NCBI GenBank assembly: GCA_025266875.1
Contig: JALLLT010000021.1
Location: forward strand, 620,001 to 684,000
Direction: 5' to 3'
Source of the DNA: Fennellomyces sp. T-0311
Taxonomy: Eukaryota; Mucoromycota; Mucoromycetes; Mucorales; Lichtheimiaceae
Length of the DNA: 64,000 bases
The notes under the pieces are model-generated. The model worked only from the letters and a program-made list of their open reading frames with translations. It was not told the DNA's origin and made no database searches. The translations under genes were made by a program, and so were the position numbers. Below are positions 24,800-39,698 of this stretch, piece by piece. Each line of letters opens with the position of its first letter. Position 1 is the first letter of the stretch.

Positions 24800-25866
24800 C
24801 GCTGCTAATAAGTCCCCAAGCGCAGTTAGCACAAGAACCTGTTTATCATACTTATGAACCAGAGGCGTTGCTACTATGAGAATTCTTAATGCGTAGTGAT
24901 GCTCTCGGTTTAAAGGGCCTAGCCTTTCGTCAGTTCTCTCACACAACCAAATTAGTAACTCGATGGCAGCCACCCAAAAAGAGACACAAAGAACGTTTTG
25001 ATCTAAACTATGACCACTTTGTGTGCGCAATCGAATCTTTTTCGCAACAATAAACATGATGCGCAGCCGAACCATCGCAACCCGATGCTTTTTGTGTTGT
25101 TGTTTTCCACTTTTTTTTTAAAAAAAAGAAAAACTGATGAGCATGTGTACCGCAGGCATGTAACATGATTGTGCGACAAAGCACCCCCCATAACACCCAC
25201 GTCGTTTATCCCGTCGTGGTAACGCATATTATAGAATACACAGGGCTTTGCATGTTTTAAGGGGGAGGGGTTTGCGATGAACGTGGCTTTCGCTGGACAA
25301 AAAGCCTGAACGGTTGAGGATGGAGGGCAGTGACGGGCTGTCCGATGTCCTGACCGCTCGTCTAGCGAAAAAAGAAGTAACTATTAATAGGATGACGCGG
25401 CTCATCACCGTGCATCTTGCTGTGTATATGTTCATTAAAAGGATATCGCTGCGAAAAAAAAAGCTAAACGGGGCAGGTGACTCTAAAGAAGAGAGGGCCG
25501 GCTTTGTCTCTTTCCTCTACTCCCTGTTTTGCTCCGTTGGGCGTGCGCGTGGGTGAGGGCCAGGCCCTTGGATGACGCAGCGGGAAGGGCACTGTATGAT
25601 CAATGTCCAGATAGGACCGATGGACTACAGTATTCCGTGTTGACACTGATGCACACCCACCTTGGGGACCTTTCCATAACGGGCTTAGCGCGTAATCACA
25701 CCTTGACGCTGTTTGAATTGAATAGACAGAAAAAAAAAGCATCTCCTTCAGCACGAACATAATCAGCGAACCCAACTTTTGCTCTCTCTCTTTTTTTGTA
25801 CCCGACTCCTTTTCCCTTGCTTATATCACTCTCCCTTTCCATATACAATATCCTCCACTTCGCCGG
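24800..25866. other. Intergenic DNA before OGT
   Basis: No supported gene. Short frames are present on both strands, none with recognisable motifs. A CT-rich tract at 25783-25850 directly precedes the OGT start and probably belongs to its leader. Confidence 0.4.
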
Positions 25867-28800
25867 ATGCTATTTCAGCAGAACTACATGCCTGGTGCCT
25901 TTCCTGCCGACAGACTCTATCTGCAGTCTCACAACAGCCGGCAAAAGCAGCAAGATTCTTCTACACGTCTACGGCATGACTCAGATCCGGTAAGAAACGA
26001 AACTTGTCCGAGATGCTTCCAAGGGGATCCGGCCATTTGATCCATTTCTCACTGCCGCCTTTCTCGTACTTTGTAGGCCATGCGCAATGTTCACCCACAA
26101 CCACCACCACAGCAACAACAGTATGATTTTTCTTCAACGTACGTATACCCCCATCAAGGATCGGCATCGCATCATGAACAGTTGCCATCGCCGCAATCGG
26201 CGTTCAGCCAGTACCAGCAACTGTACCAACAATACTACAATGACCAGTCGCAGCAGCCGGCACAAACACACTACCTCCCGTCCATCATGCTTCCGCCGCA
26301 GTCGCCAACGCTTGCCAGTTACTACTTTGAAGGGTCGAATGGGTGGGTGAACCACTATTATGATCCGAAGCGGCGACAGTATCTGTCAAGTCGGGTGGAC
26401 CCAGAATTCCAAAAGCAATATCAACAACAACAGCAGCGTCACGGGACCACTGGGCCCATCGCCGCTTTGCCGACATTGGATAGCTTGGGACTCAACCCGC
26501 AACAGTTTCAAATCGCCGTCCAGCAACAGCAGCAACAACAGCAACAACAACAACAACACATCCTGCAACTGCAAAAGTCCTCGCAACAACATCTGTATCC
26601 ATACACCAGTCATGATTTGAATCAACTCCTTCCCTCCACAAACAACACCGCACCGGGATCACAACAGTATCTGGCAGCGGCGGCAGCGGCAGCGGCAGCA
26701 GCAGCAGCAGCAGTCGCCCAAGCCTCGTCATCTACATCTTCGTCGGCTGCCCTGTCTCAGCAGCCAGGCGTCGTCTACCCGCTCACCAATGTCCAATGGA
26801 CCGAAGAGTGGCGCGAAAACATGCTCCAATACGCTCACACACTCTACTCCACTGCGCCCCGCAACCCTGAGCTCTTAACCATCTTGCACACCATCCACAA
26901 CGCCTACCCGGACCATCTTCCGACGCTGCTGCTCCTGGCGTGTGTGTACTATACCTATCAAGACTACCAATCGTCGCTGCGCTACAACCAGCTGATTCTC
27001 AAGTACGACCCGCATTATGTCGAAGCAATGAGCAATATTGGTACGACTCTGCGGAGCATGGGGCGAACAGCGGAAGCTGAACAGTGGTGGTACCAAGCTG
27101 TGAAACTTCGACCAGGCTATTGGGATGCAGTCGAGAATTTGGTGGGTGTGCTATGCTCCACTGTCAATGCCAGCGATGCCGACAAGAGTAGTAGCAACAA
27201 GACCGTCGTATCAACACCTGTCACGTCGAGCGACGATGGCAAACGGCAGCAGCAACAGGTGTATCCTCGCTACAAGGAGGCCTTGCGCGTATGCGAATTC
27301 GTGGAGCAATATTTCTTCAAAGGCCAGGAGTCCCTCAATGGTCCTATCAAGGCTCCCAAGCAACTCCCTGTGCACCAGTTACCGCGCATGCAGAACTTGT
27401 TCTATGCGAAGGGTAACCTCAAGTACGCACTTGGCGACATTGTGGGTGCTCGACGAGAGTACGAAAAGGGACTGGAGTTGGTGTTTGGCGGCATCAACCT
27501 CATGGCTGTAGGTAACCACATTGCCTTGGCGTGCGGATCTACCGCTGTGATGGAAGCAACCCAATATGGAAAACTGTTGGATCCATCGGCGTTGCCACTG
27601 GTATTGTTGCAGCCTAATGAGGCAATACGTATAATTCAAATCGCCTTTGCTCAGTCGGCCGGCGTGTTGCCTGGTCTGGTTGGCTTGACAACCCAAGTGA
27701 GCGACAGTACAAATGCGACAAACGCTCTGCAGCAAGCGAATCAGACCACTTCGACGATTTTGCTCACGTTGGCCAAGCTGTTCCAAGATATGATGAACCC
27801 ATCAACACCGGCAATTGCGGCGGCTGCCACGGCGGAGGGGCGCGCAGCACCGACTATGTCATTGCTTTTGCCGCTGTATTACCTCAGCTTGGCACTGCAC
27901 CCAAGTCCATCGACGGCAAACAATTTGGGTATCATCCTGAGTAACATTTCTGGTGCCAGTGCTGCGTTGGCTGTCAAATTGCCGTCACCGCCAGGTCAAC
28001 AACAGCAACAACAGCAACAGCAAGCTGTGACAGGAACCATGTTGGCAATGCAATACTACATGTACGGCTTGCAGTTGGACAACAGACATCCACATCTGTA
28101 TACCAACCTGGGTTCGCTGCTCAAGGATATGGGCCATCTCAACGAAGCAGTGTGCATGTATGAGAAGGCCGTCGAGTGCAACCCCCGATTCGATGTGGCC
28201 TTGGCGAACCTTGGCAACGCTATCAAGGATATGGGCCGTGTTCAAGACTCTGTGCAATGGTATCGACGCGCAGTCGAGGTCAATCCGAACTTTGTCGATG
28301 CGGTGTGCGGTCTGGTCAATTCCTTGGGTGGTGTTTGCGATTGGCGTGGACGCGGTGGTGTCGGTAACGAAGCAACGGTGGATAACCATGGCAACTATTA
28401 CCCGGCAGCAGGCGACAAGAATGCGCGTAGCGGATGGATCGGACGCGTGGTGGAGATTGTCGAGAAACAATTGGACGACGGTGCCGTTTGGGGCGTGGGT
28501 GTGTTGAAGATTCAGGTGGATCAGCATGGCAAGTCGCTTGGTGAGCACTTGGCGGAACTGCTGGTTCAGACCAACGTTGTTGTGACACACGAAGATTCGG
28601 CACGATTGGTGGATTTGTGGACGAATCGTTTGGCACACTTTTCAGAGCAAAAGCAAGGGAAAAAGAACGAAGGTGGATGGCTCATTCGATTGATCGAGCG
28701 CATCATGCGACGACTGCAACGCAATTGGTATCTGGAGCAATACGGCGCAACGGTTCAATCCGAAGTGCCTCGAAATGCAATTTTGGTCACCAAGGAATCA

Positions 28801-30438
28801 ACGCAGCGATATCAAAGACCCTTTATACCCTCAAGTTTGGCAGCTCCTCCCGTGCCAACCGTACTCCCCTTCCACACCTTCACATATCCGCTGACGCCTC
28901 GACAAGTGCGTCTCATTTCACATCGAAATGCGCTGCGGATATCCCATGGGACATTGACATCGTCTTGGGTTGCTAGCCATGTGTATCCTCCTCCACCACC
29001 ACCGGCTCCCAGACTCAAGATTGGCTATGTGTCGTCAGACTTCAACAACCATCCACTGGCGCATCTGATGCAGTCCGTGTTTGGTTTCCACGATCGCCAC
29101 AAGTACCAGGTGTTTTGTTACGCAACCACGCCAAGTGACAACTCGCCCTATCGTCAAAAAATTGAGCGAGAATCCGAGACATTCATTGACGTTTCGAGCT
29201 GGTCCAACCAGCAAGTTGTGGAACGCATCATCAGCGACGGTATCCATGTGCTGGTGAACTTGAACGGATACACCAAAGGTGCGCGCAACGAGATTTTTGC
29301 TGCAAGACCTTGCCCCGTGCAGTGTTCGTTCATGGGATTCGCGGGTACGTTGGGTGGAGGCTGGTGCGATTGGATTATCGCGGATCCTATTGTGTGTCCG
29401 CCCGAGATGGTGAGCAGCGAGGTGTGGCGACAGCGACGTCGACACACGCCGTACCTGGACGATGGCGGTGATTTTGAAGGCGATGTTGATCCTGAGGAAA
29501 GCAGCGACGACTTTGTTTACACTGAAAAGTTCATCTACATGCCGCACTCGTATTTCGTCAACGATCACAAGCAAGGTTTCCGTGAGGAGCACGACGGAAC
29601 CGAGAAGGCATTGTTGCAACAGCCTCCACCGCCACCGCCGCATGCCGAGGATCATGAAGCACTTTGGGCGCTCGAGGAAGGACGCCGATGGACGATGCGG
29701 CGCGAGGTGTTTCCCAACTTGCCACCCGATGTGGTGATCTTTGCCAACTTTAACCAGTTGTACAAACTTGAGCCATCGACGTTCAGGATGTGGCTGCGTA
29801 TCTTGGAGCGGGTACCCAATGCGATTCTTTGGCTGTTGCGATTCCCGCCTGCTGGTGAGCGACATTTGCGACGATGCGCGACGGAATGGGCTGGCGCGCA
29901 GACGGCGAACCGAGTGATCTTTACGGATGTGGCGCCCAAGCATGTGCATATCCATCGTGGACGCGTGGCAGACATTTTCCTGGACACACCGGAATGCAAT
30001 GCGCATACGACGGCGGCGGATATCTTGTGGTCTGGCACACCCATCGTGACATACCCAAAGTACATGCACAAGATGTGTTCACGGGTGGGTGCTAGCATTG
30101 CCCAGGCAACGGGATATGGCAAGGAGATGGTGGTAGCGACCGAGACGGAATACGAAGACCGGGCAGTCAAACTGGCGATGGGACTCAAGTACACGTACGA
30201 AGCACAAAGCGATGGCAGCACGCTGCGACGCGGACACGGCGAATTGATGTCTCTGCGAAAACGCTTGTTCCTGACGCGCGAGAACAGCCGGCTTTTCGAT
30301 ACCTGCCGATGGACGCGCAATCTGGAGCGAGGGTACGCGGAGGCGTGGCGACGATGGGTCAGTGCCGAAGAGTTTGAAGATGTTCACCACGATACGAATA
30401 CAGCTGGCTGCATTTGGGTGTCTGATCCAGACGATTAG
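25867..30438 (+). CDS. OGT: O-linked N-acetylglucosamine transferase (SPINDLY/OGT type, GT41)
   Basis: Transfers GlcNAc from UDP-GlcNAc (or fucose in SPINDLY-type proteins) to Ser/Thr of nuclear and cytosolic proteins. Exon 1 (25867-25989) adds 41 residues in phase to a 4.36-kb exon (26077-30438), total 1494 residues. The N-terminus is low complexity: polyglutamine near 26519-26560 and polyalanine near 26675-26710. TPR repeats follow, clearest at NPELLTILHTIHNAYPDHLP, LRYNQLILKYDPHYVEAMSN, HLYTNLGSLLKDMGHLNEAV and VALANLGNAIKDMGRV. The catalytic half holds IGYVSSDFNNHPLAHLMQSV, LVNLNGYTKGARNEIFAARP, CSFMGFAGTLG, FANFNQLYKLEP and DTPECNAHTTAADILWSGTP. The histidines of the first block correspond to key OGT residues. 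Acidic and polyproline insertions split the catalytic region. Length exceeds human OGT (1046) because of the insertions. Confidence 0.93.
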
Positions 30439-30454
30439 ACTTTCTACTACATAC

Positions 30455-30498
30455 AAACACGCAAACACGCACACACACACACAAACACACACACACAA
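30455..30498. repeat. CA-rich simple repeat in the OGT 3' region
   Basis: Interrupted CA/AC repeats just after the OGT stop codon, within the likely 3' untranslated region. Confidence 0.8.
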
Positions 30499-30929
30499 AT
30501 TCCCACCTTCTTCTTTATACATAGTTTCCTTTCCATCCCTTTCCCATTTGATACCGTAGAGCGAGTGGTTCTCCCTTCTCATGCACACATACTCTCCTCC
30601 CTCTCACTTTTTTTTACTTCTATCCACAGCAGAGCGCGCAAAAATTTTAGATGTTCTATTTCCTAGGCCGAATCCGTCTGAGTAAGAAAAAACGAGGAAG
30701 AAGACTGGGGAGGGTTGGAGGGAGGGTGCTTGTATACTATTTCCTGTACTTTGCTAAGCCGGCTTCGAGTCCATCACTTCCCTTCCCACCATCTCTACAG
30801 GAACTAGGGTCACTGCAAGATTGAGTTTGAAAGATTGGGCGATGATATCATTGTTTGGTTGTGGTAAGAATTACAAAGATGGTGTTGCAAGATAAAATAA
30901 ACTCTGTGCGTGGTGCACGGGCCACTTTT

Positions 30930-32906
30930 TCATGCAGCTGCGAGCTGTTGCGGGTCTCCATAATTGTCAGTGGCATCGAATCCACAGTATACGCGGTAGA
31001 TCTGCCCGGTGCCGAAATCAGCTTCCATGCGGATTTCTGTTGACCCAAAGTACATTCTGGAACGATGTGTGAGAATCATCCACGTTTGACCGCCCATATA
31101 TAAGTGCGTACCTGACTGTGTAAGCAATCCGTTCGCCATGCATCACTCCAGGCATGTCTGGGATAGGCACAGACACTACTGCAACGTGCTGCACACCGGG
31201 CTCATCATAGTATCGCGGCACCTCGTCGCTTTCTGTTGCATACAGCATAATGTCTGTGTGCTTCAATGTGCCGTAGTACACATACATCTGCTCCTTGATG
31301 CAGTGATCTACCGGAAGCTCATCATGCTTTCTGACAAACACCAAGAATCGGGAAGTGCAGCGCACACTGCCATCTGGTCGCACGACCCGCGTTGATGGGG
31401 GATCCCGCGCTTCATCAAACGGCAGTCCAGCATTGATACCATATGTACGTCGCGATACCCGTGATACAATAACCTGTGGGTTGAGACCGTAGTATGCTGC
31501 ACCGCGAACAACTGCAAGCGCTGCTCGCTCGGCAGGACAAACTATCTGATCAACCTTGGTATCTAAGAACACGTGCTGTATGCACTGGTAGAGATAATTA
31601 GAGGACCCAAATCCGCCAACGAGGAAGAGGTAGTTCAGCTGTCCATCAGGGATTTGACTATACTGCTGCTCGATCAATTGAATCTATCCATCACTATCAG
31701 CAACATCATCCGATCTGTCATTGATCGCTGCAATTACCACTTTGCCGACAACCGGATCAAATACTTGCTGCTTGAGTTCATCTGCTGATAACTTGATGGT
31801 TCCTTCGTCCAAACACCCGTCATCATAGTCGCGCAAACTAGATGGCAAGTCATCAAGTTCAACGGACCTTGGCAACGTTACGTAATGATCATCGATGCCG
31901 TCAAACTCGGGCTTGATGCTGTCAATAAACTGATCCATCAAATCGCTCATCTCGCGAGGTGGGATCTTGTCCATGACAACCTCGCCGAGTTTCTGTTCTA
32001 ACAAATCCCTGTAACGTTGATCCAGGAACACACTTCCACAACTTTCACCCAGACCCTTGGTGACCTCCTTCAGTTGCCGTCTACCACTGCTGTTGAGGTT
32101 GACTTGGAAGACAATCAGGTCAACTGTGCCACCGCCGGCATCACACACCATAATGCGATCGCCGTCTTTGAGCTGGACTTGATCGGCCATTGTTTCTTCG
32201 CAATACAACGCCGCAGCTTCGGGTTCGGAAATAAGCACCAGCCGATCCGACGGGTCCGAGGGCGCAACAAGGCCGGCTTGGATAGCCGCTTGTCGCATAG
32301 TATTCTTGGCCTTGTCTGACCACAGTGCCGGCACAGTCAAACAGTAACGAAAGGTATCTGGATGATAGTTCTTGGCAAATCCTCTTGTCAATTCTTGCAA
32401 CGTATGTTCGTGAAGCGCTCTCAAATAATCTGCTACCGCTTGAACGGGCCTCCTGTATGTTTTAACAAGGTAAGTGTGCGCCGTTGCTTCTTTTTCCAGC
32501 GCAGTCTTCCTTACAAGCCATTCTCAAGAGGTGGTCTTGTCAACGATTCGTCGAGGTGGAGTTTGAAGTGAGAAAGCAATACATTTTGCTTGGCAGCATG
32601 CGGCTTGAGCATAGCCTTCTTGGCACCATGACCCCAGTCTACCAATGGTGGTCTTCTCGATTCACCTCGTCGATAAACTGACAAGGTTGGGACTTTGGGA
32701 AAAAAGTTTCCAGCTTTGTGCGGCCTTTGTTCTCTTTTATTAATAAATCAAAGCGCATAATATTTTTTGATCGCTCACCATTTCTGAATGTCAAAAACTT
32801 CTGCAGGCGTTGCATGGGTGAACGCATATGCTGCTCCAGAGTACGTTGTCCCGAAATCGTACGCGATCACCACTTTGTACTCATTCTGTTTGCTGGATCG
32901 AAGCAT
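30930..32906 (-). CDS. HSPA12-type Hsp70 family protein
   Basis: Five exons (32906-32779, 32724-32515, 32452-31738, 31683-31112, 31056-30930) give 583 residues. The actin-like ATPase fold shows phosphate 1 (VVIAYDFGTTYSGAAYAF), LVDWGHGAKK, TVPALWSDKAKNTMRQAA, LISEPEAAALYCEE, phosphate 2 (IMVCDAGGGTVDLIVF), GLGESCGS and the adenosine motif (LNYLFLVGGFGSSNYL). These are HSPA12A/B features rather than canonical Hsp70: no substrate-binding domain of the DnaK type and no EEVD end. Such proteins are often numerous in Mucoromycota and their clients are unknown. The gene is tail to tail with OGT. Splice phases all agree. Confidence 0.9.
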
Positions 32907-33306
32907 AATTGTTAAAGGAGCGAGTGTAATAAAGAAGGAAGAAACTCTGTTCCTTTTAAAGCGTCGCACAACACCGAATGGCCGACTCGCCCCATTGACC
33001 TCACCTAGTACGAAGGAATGCTTGCCACTTTTACTATCTTCACAAACTTCAATCTGTTGTTGACAGCGAGATAATGCTGTTAGTTATAGAAATACACACC
33101 TGGTCTGCTTGAATTAGTGGCGTTTGGTTTAAAATGCAACCATGGGAGCATGAAACTAGGAACAACCCATTGGTAAGCCTTGCGCCACCACTTGCCACAT
33201 TTCTTTTTACGCGCACAAAGGACACGGCGTTTCGATTCACGGCAAGAACTGGACCACTATTGTTATGTACTAAAGATGCTAATAATAAATCTATATATAT
33301 AATATA
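32907..33306. other. Intergenic DNA, promoter of the HSPA12-type gene
   Basis: Contains no exon I can support. The stretch joins the 5' end of the Hsp70-like gene to the 3' end of the polymerase alpha subunit gene on the same strand. Confidence 0.4.
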
Positions 33307-35673
33307 TTACAGTTTGACCAAGTCCACCCGTGTCCGTTGCTGGACGATAGGATCGACGACACCATCGGGCATTTTTGGAAGCGAGTGTATCGTGAACCGA
33401 GCGTATGTGCCGGTAGTCTGCGGCTTTGCCAGCTGGCCGGGATTCACACAAATTACGCGATCCACAGACTAATAAAACGAAACAGTTTAGCGCGCATGGA
33501 CAACACTGTGTGCGGGATCGCATACTTTTATGGCTCGTTTAAGTTGTGAAGGCATGATAAGGATATCAGGCTTGATAGAGATCTGGATATCTGCAACTCG
33601 ATCAGCATCTATGCTGTCAGTTGCTGCGTGTGGAAAGAGGGGATAAAAGCTATTGAAAATACCACGCATCAGCACCGCATTCAATTCTTTACACCCGTAT
33701 AGTTTACCTGTGTTGCTGCAAAACATGTTCGAACTGTCTGGTTCGTCCATCGGTGCTCGTCCTGTTTACATGAGAAATAAGTCATCCACAACACTCCATG
33801 TTGTCTGGCACATACCTCGCCGCCTCCTCTTTGGCCAGTTCTTTGCAAATGTCAATGTTGCCGACAGCAAACACAACACCATTGATACTGACAACAGCTG
33901 GATTACTTAATATCTCCACGCCTGATAATTCTAGTACTTGTGGAGATAAACTCGGTTGTGGGAACACTGGATATTGATGAATGAGATCATCAGCATGCGG
34001 CATCAGTATAACCCGTGTTCCAGGGCACTCGGACGCAAATCCTGATAACTGATTGGCGATTTGTTTTTGAAAGAATTCTTCGGGTGACGCATCCACCATT
34101 CCGTTCGCAAAAGCTGGGTGTTTCTCGGAGACAAAGGGTCCTAGCTAAATGAGCCTATAAGAGATGGTGTCAGGTATCTTTGCTCGACTTACCAGTAGCA
34201 AAATATCGGGTTTCTGCTGTGTACAGGCTTTTAGCAGCTCTCGCAGAGGCTGGTACGAAAGATCGCTATCTAGTGTGTATGGTCCAGCTGATACAATGAT
34301 TTCGATAGGCTTGCCGTGAGTGGCTTGATGGTACTCGTTGAGATCTTTGCCACTTCGGTCGAGTGGAGCTGGTAATTGTGGCTACGATATATTCCGTTAG
34401 GTATAAAAAAAGAGATATTGGAAGCCCGTCAACTTACAGTGATCACTCGTTCGGCAGTAAACACGCGGCCGGTATTGTTGGTACCTTCTACACCCACGAT
34501 CTGGGCAATTTGCGCAGTCAGTTATGTTCGATACTTTGGCTTTGTTGCTGTTACTTTACCTGGCCAGGAAACAGCGCATAGTTCTGTATTTTGCCTAGAT
34601 CTAATCGAATGCGTCTGCCCATACCGATGTCGCGTGAAGTTTCAAGCATCACGGACTTGTCGTTTAATTTGCCTTCGGAAGCATCAGAGCAAATACGACC
34701 AACAGCAAAAATTCGGCCCTAGTGACCACAGTTAGCGACATCGTGCCTGCGGCTATATGCTCTTTACCTGGTTTGATCGTGTTGGATTACCAAAGTCTTC
34801 CTCGCTATCTTTCGGGATGAACTCTGCAAGATATTCGATTTGTTCATCCAATACTTTTTTTCAGATTAACATTCGGTTTCCAATGATTGTTGACCACCAC
34901 TCACCATCCGCTCGGTCCTTGATCTTTTCAAACATGTATCGATAGTCCTTGACCATTGACTGCACGTTATCGATTTTGGTTCGTTTTGCCGCAGCATCCA
35001 CTGGTCCACGCAGCGCCAGGTTGCCATTATACGACTCTTCGACAGCATGAATTGCTTTGATTGGCGCGGCACTCAACGATACTTGAGGCCTTTATCGGTG
35101 CATTAGCTAAACAAAGCTCTAAGACTTCCCTGATAATCACTTACTGCTGTACCGAACCAGAAGTATCCATGGGATCACTTTTACGTGATTTGACAGGAGC
35201 TTCACGCTTACTTTCTGCAAGCTGGGTCATGCTTTTTTTTATCGTTCGTTAGTCGTACTGCTGGAACAAAAAGAAAATAGTAAAAAAAAAACGTACAAAT
35301 CGCCAAGGAGATCTGTTTCCATGTCGAACGAACGCTTATTGGAAGTCATCTTTTGAGCTGTGTGCTGTTGCTGTTGCTGGCTATTTTGAAGTTTCTGTTC
35401 GAATTCGCGTTGCAGCTTCTGTTTAAGTTCATGAACAAGATCGATCGTTGGTTCCAAAGCGCGTGAATTCAACGAGACAGCTTCCCATTTGTACTTTAAC
35501 GCTTCGCTCGACAAATTATAGATTCGACATAAAGATACCACTTTTGCTAGTATTCAGCAAAGACAAACAAGACGTGTGGGCTGCATGCAAAGCTTACGTT
35601 CGACAAGTATGGAGTGATGGGCTTTTTCATCGAAGCTTAGAGCTTTGGCCAATTCGCGTTCGGTTACTGACAT
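33307..35673 (-). CDS. POL12: DNA polymerase alpha subunit B
   Basis: Twelve exons: 35673-35598, 35546-35297, 35231-35145, 35089-34905, 34853-34768, 34718-34560, 34500-34438, 34381-34193, 34144-33816, 33761-33708, 33649-33526 and 33468-33307. They join in phase to 587 residues. The protein tethers polymerase alpha-primase to the replisome. The N-terminal helical domain (LCRIYNLSSEALKYKWEAV), a linker with KRTK, the OB fold (GRIFAVGRICSDASEGKLND, LDLGKIQNYALFPGQIVGVE) and the inactive calcineurin-like phosphoesterase (EIIVSAGPYT, MPHADDLIHQYPVFPQP, VSINGVVFAVGN, ILIMPSQLKRAI, VICVNPGQLAKP, GTYARFTI) are all visible. A Gln run (SQQQQQHTAQ) follows the N-terminal domain. It starts 128 bp from PRMT3 on the other strand. 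Confidence 0.95.
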
Positions 35674-35801
35674 TTTTAGGAAATAAAGGCGCGCGTAGTA
35701 GCACACAGCGCGTCGTCCCTGAAACTGGTGGCGGCTGGGTGACTGCAATCGAACTTTACTGCAGCGAAACACTTGCCTTTTTCGAATTTTTCTTTTTCGC
35801 C
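35674..35801. promoter_or_regulatory. Short bidirectional promoter between POL12 and PRMT3
   Basis: Only 128 bp separate the two divergent start codons, so both promoters and leaders must share this segment. I see no clear TATA box. Confidence 0.6.
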
Positions 35802-37966
<2,165 letters not shown>

Positions 37967-39286
37967 TAGCATCTGTATTATAGAATTCCATCTTATATTT
38001 TCCGCCAATGTAAAAGTCTTGTTTCCTGCTTCATATCTTCCTGATAAATCTTCCCTTGAAGTCGCGTAAATCACTCCTGGCCACATAAATTAGACCGTTT
38101 GTCAAATTATGCAAGAGTCTTTGTCCGATTCAATGGGTAACGATTTTAATATATATGCTTTTCCGGCCATGTTCAACCCACAGTACTTGTGCCCGAGCAC
38201 TTACGAAGTGGTCAAATGCTTTCCTCACGTTTTACAAGTTTTCGATATAACAAATGTACATGCCGTTAACGAAACGAGAGGACACTGATGTCTTTACGTA
38301 CTGTATACGTAATATATTCTCGTGTATATATGCACACTTTTATGCCTTTGTATGAATTCTGGCGAGCAGTCTGAATCATATAGAGCTGACAGCATGATGA
38401 GAAGGACTCCGCTGATAGCATAATCGTACATCGCTGATGTACATCTTCGTCTAGCAGCTTCACTCAGAAAGGGAGTATACTTACGACGTACATTATTGGG
38501 CTTCCATAATTCCAACAGGATGCATCGCATGTTCATGCAAGTTACGGTCTTAATCGAAAACTATGCCACAGTACGCTTCTGTGAGAGGCAGGAGTTGTTT
38601 AAACTTTTCCCTGAATGTACAACGTGCGCCGCAAACATACTCCTTGGTCAACAGATCGACTTTGTGTGATCCTCATTGTCACGTAATACGAAATGATAAA
38701 ATCGGTAGCTTAATATTTTATGGTCTACCAAGCGCACACACAGGCATTATTCGTAACTGATACAAAAAGAAGAGAAATGCGTATCCCCTCGACTATCTAT
38801 GTTGAAACAGACAACTTAAGTTTATCGTGGCATACGTACTGACCGCAATGAAAACCAATTTCCCGACCTGTTGGTTCCAAAAGTAAAGCTTAACATACAT
38901 AGTGCGCCGCCTGCAGATATGGAGGAAAGCTTCTCAATACTAACATACCTCTATCATGCAGGTAGCAATCTAAACAGAACATATTCTTTTACATATGATG
39001 TTTATATGCATTATTCCAACACTATCAGCCGCGTTTTTTACAGAGACTCAATATACTATAGGCTGTGGCAGAAAATGTAGTAGTTTCATGGTACTAGGGT
39101 TGTAAATAATTGGGCCACTTTTTAAAGTGTGGATACGTTTTGATATTGCTTTGATCGATATTACAGTATGCAGGAGCACACGTACATACGCTTCTTGTAA
39201 TAAGAAGATGCTCATTTTACGTCCGCATGGCCCTATGCATCACGATGACTCGCAAATAACCTGAATCGTATTACTGAATCCACAAA
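37967..39286. other. Intergenic DNA without recognised gene
   Basis: AT-rich, with stops in all frames. The longest open stretches (38294-38536 minus, 38871-39080 plus) show neither motif nor splice context. Confidence 0.45.
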
Positions 39287-39294
39287 TATAAAAG
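39287..39294 (+). promoter_or_regulatory. TATA box of the small secreted peptide gene
   Basis: TATAAAAG 66 bp before the ATG at 39360, a good core-promoter match. Confidence 0.55.
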
Positions 39295-39359
39295 ATCAAG
39301 TTGCAATTCAACTGTTCCCATATCCACCACTGCAGGTTTATCTAATAATACCAAAAGCA

Positions 39360-39536
39360 ATGAAGTTTCTCGCTCTCCTTATCGCCGTCATCGGATCTGC
39401 TGTAATGGCATCCGCCGCCCCAACTGAGCACTTTGCTGACAAGGCCCAAGGCAGCTACCTTGCTGAAGAAAAAGGTCTTCCAGGTCATGGACCCCCACCT
39501 GGATGTCGTGTTCCTGCCCTTTGCAACAACTTTTAA
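39360..39536 (+). CDS. Small secreted peptide precursor
   Basis: A 58-residue intronless frame. It opens with MKFLALLIAVIGSAVMASAA, a textbook signal peptide with an AxA-type cleavage site. A short acidic part follows (PTEHFADKAQGSYLAEEKG), then a Gly/Pro-rich end, LPGHGPPPGCRVPALCNNF, with two cysteines five residues apart (four between) able to form one disulfide. A TATA box at 39287, an A-rich context before the ATG, and AATAAA at 39693 make a complete small transcription unit. I know no family. It may be a secreted signal, effector-like or antimicrobial peptide; none of these is shown. Codon use is C-rich in third positions, unlike the flanking DNA, which supports real expression. Confidence 0.7.
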   Translation: MKFLALLIAVIGSAVMASAAPTEHFADKAQGSYLAEEKGLPGHGPPPGCRVPALCNNF

Positions 39537-39692
39537 TGGGTCCAAGATTACGCATATTCGGAAACTTTTTATGTATGAATATAGCTAGAAACGTACATTC
39601 GCAGCGCTGAAGGCATTGATATTATACTTTTTGTTTGCCCAAGTATGTACCAGTATTTGGCGTTTGATGAATACTCGTTTGTGTTTTAAAGT

Positions 39693-39698
39693 AATAAA
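39693..39698 (+). terminator. Candidate polyadenylation signal of the secreted peptide gene
   Basis: AATAAA 157 bp after the stop codon. Confidence 0.4.

Noticed and set aside
29035..30069. 344-codon minus-strand frame
   Set aside because: Shadow of the OGT catalytic exon; Arg/His-rich and without motifs.
38871..39080. 69-codon plus-strand frame
   Set aside because: No motif, signal peptide, promoter or splice partner seen; average length for chance in AT-rich DNA.
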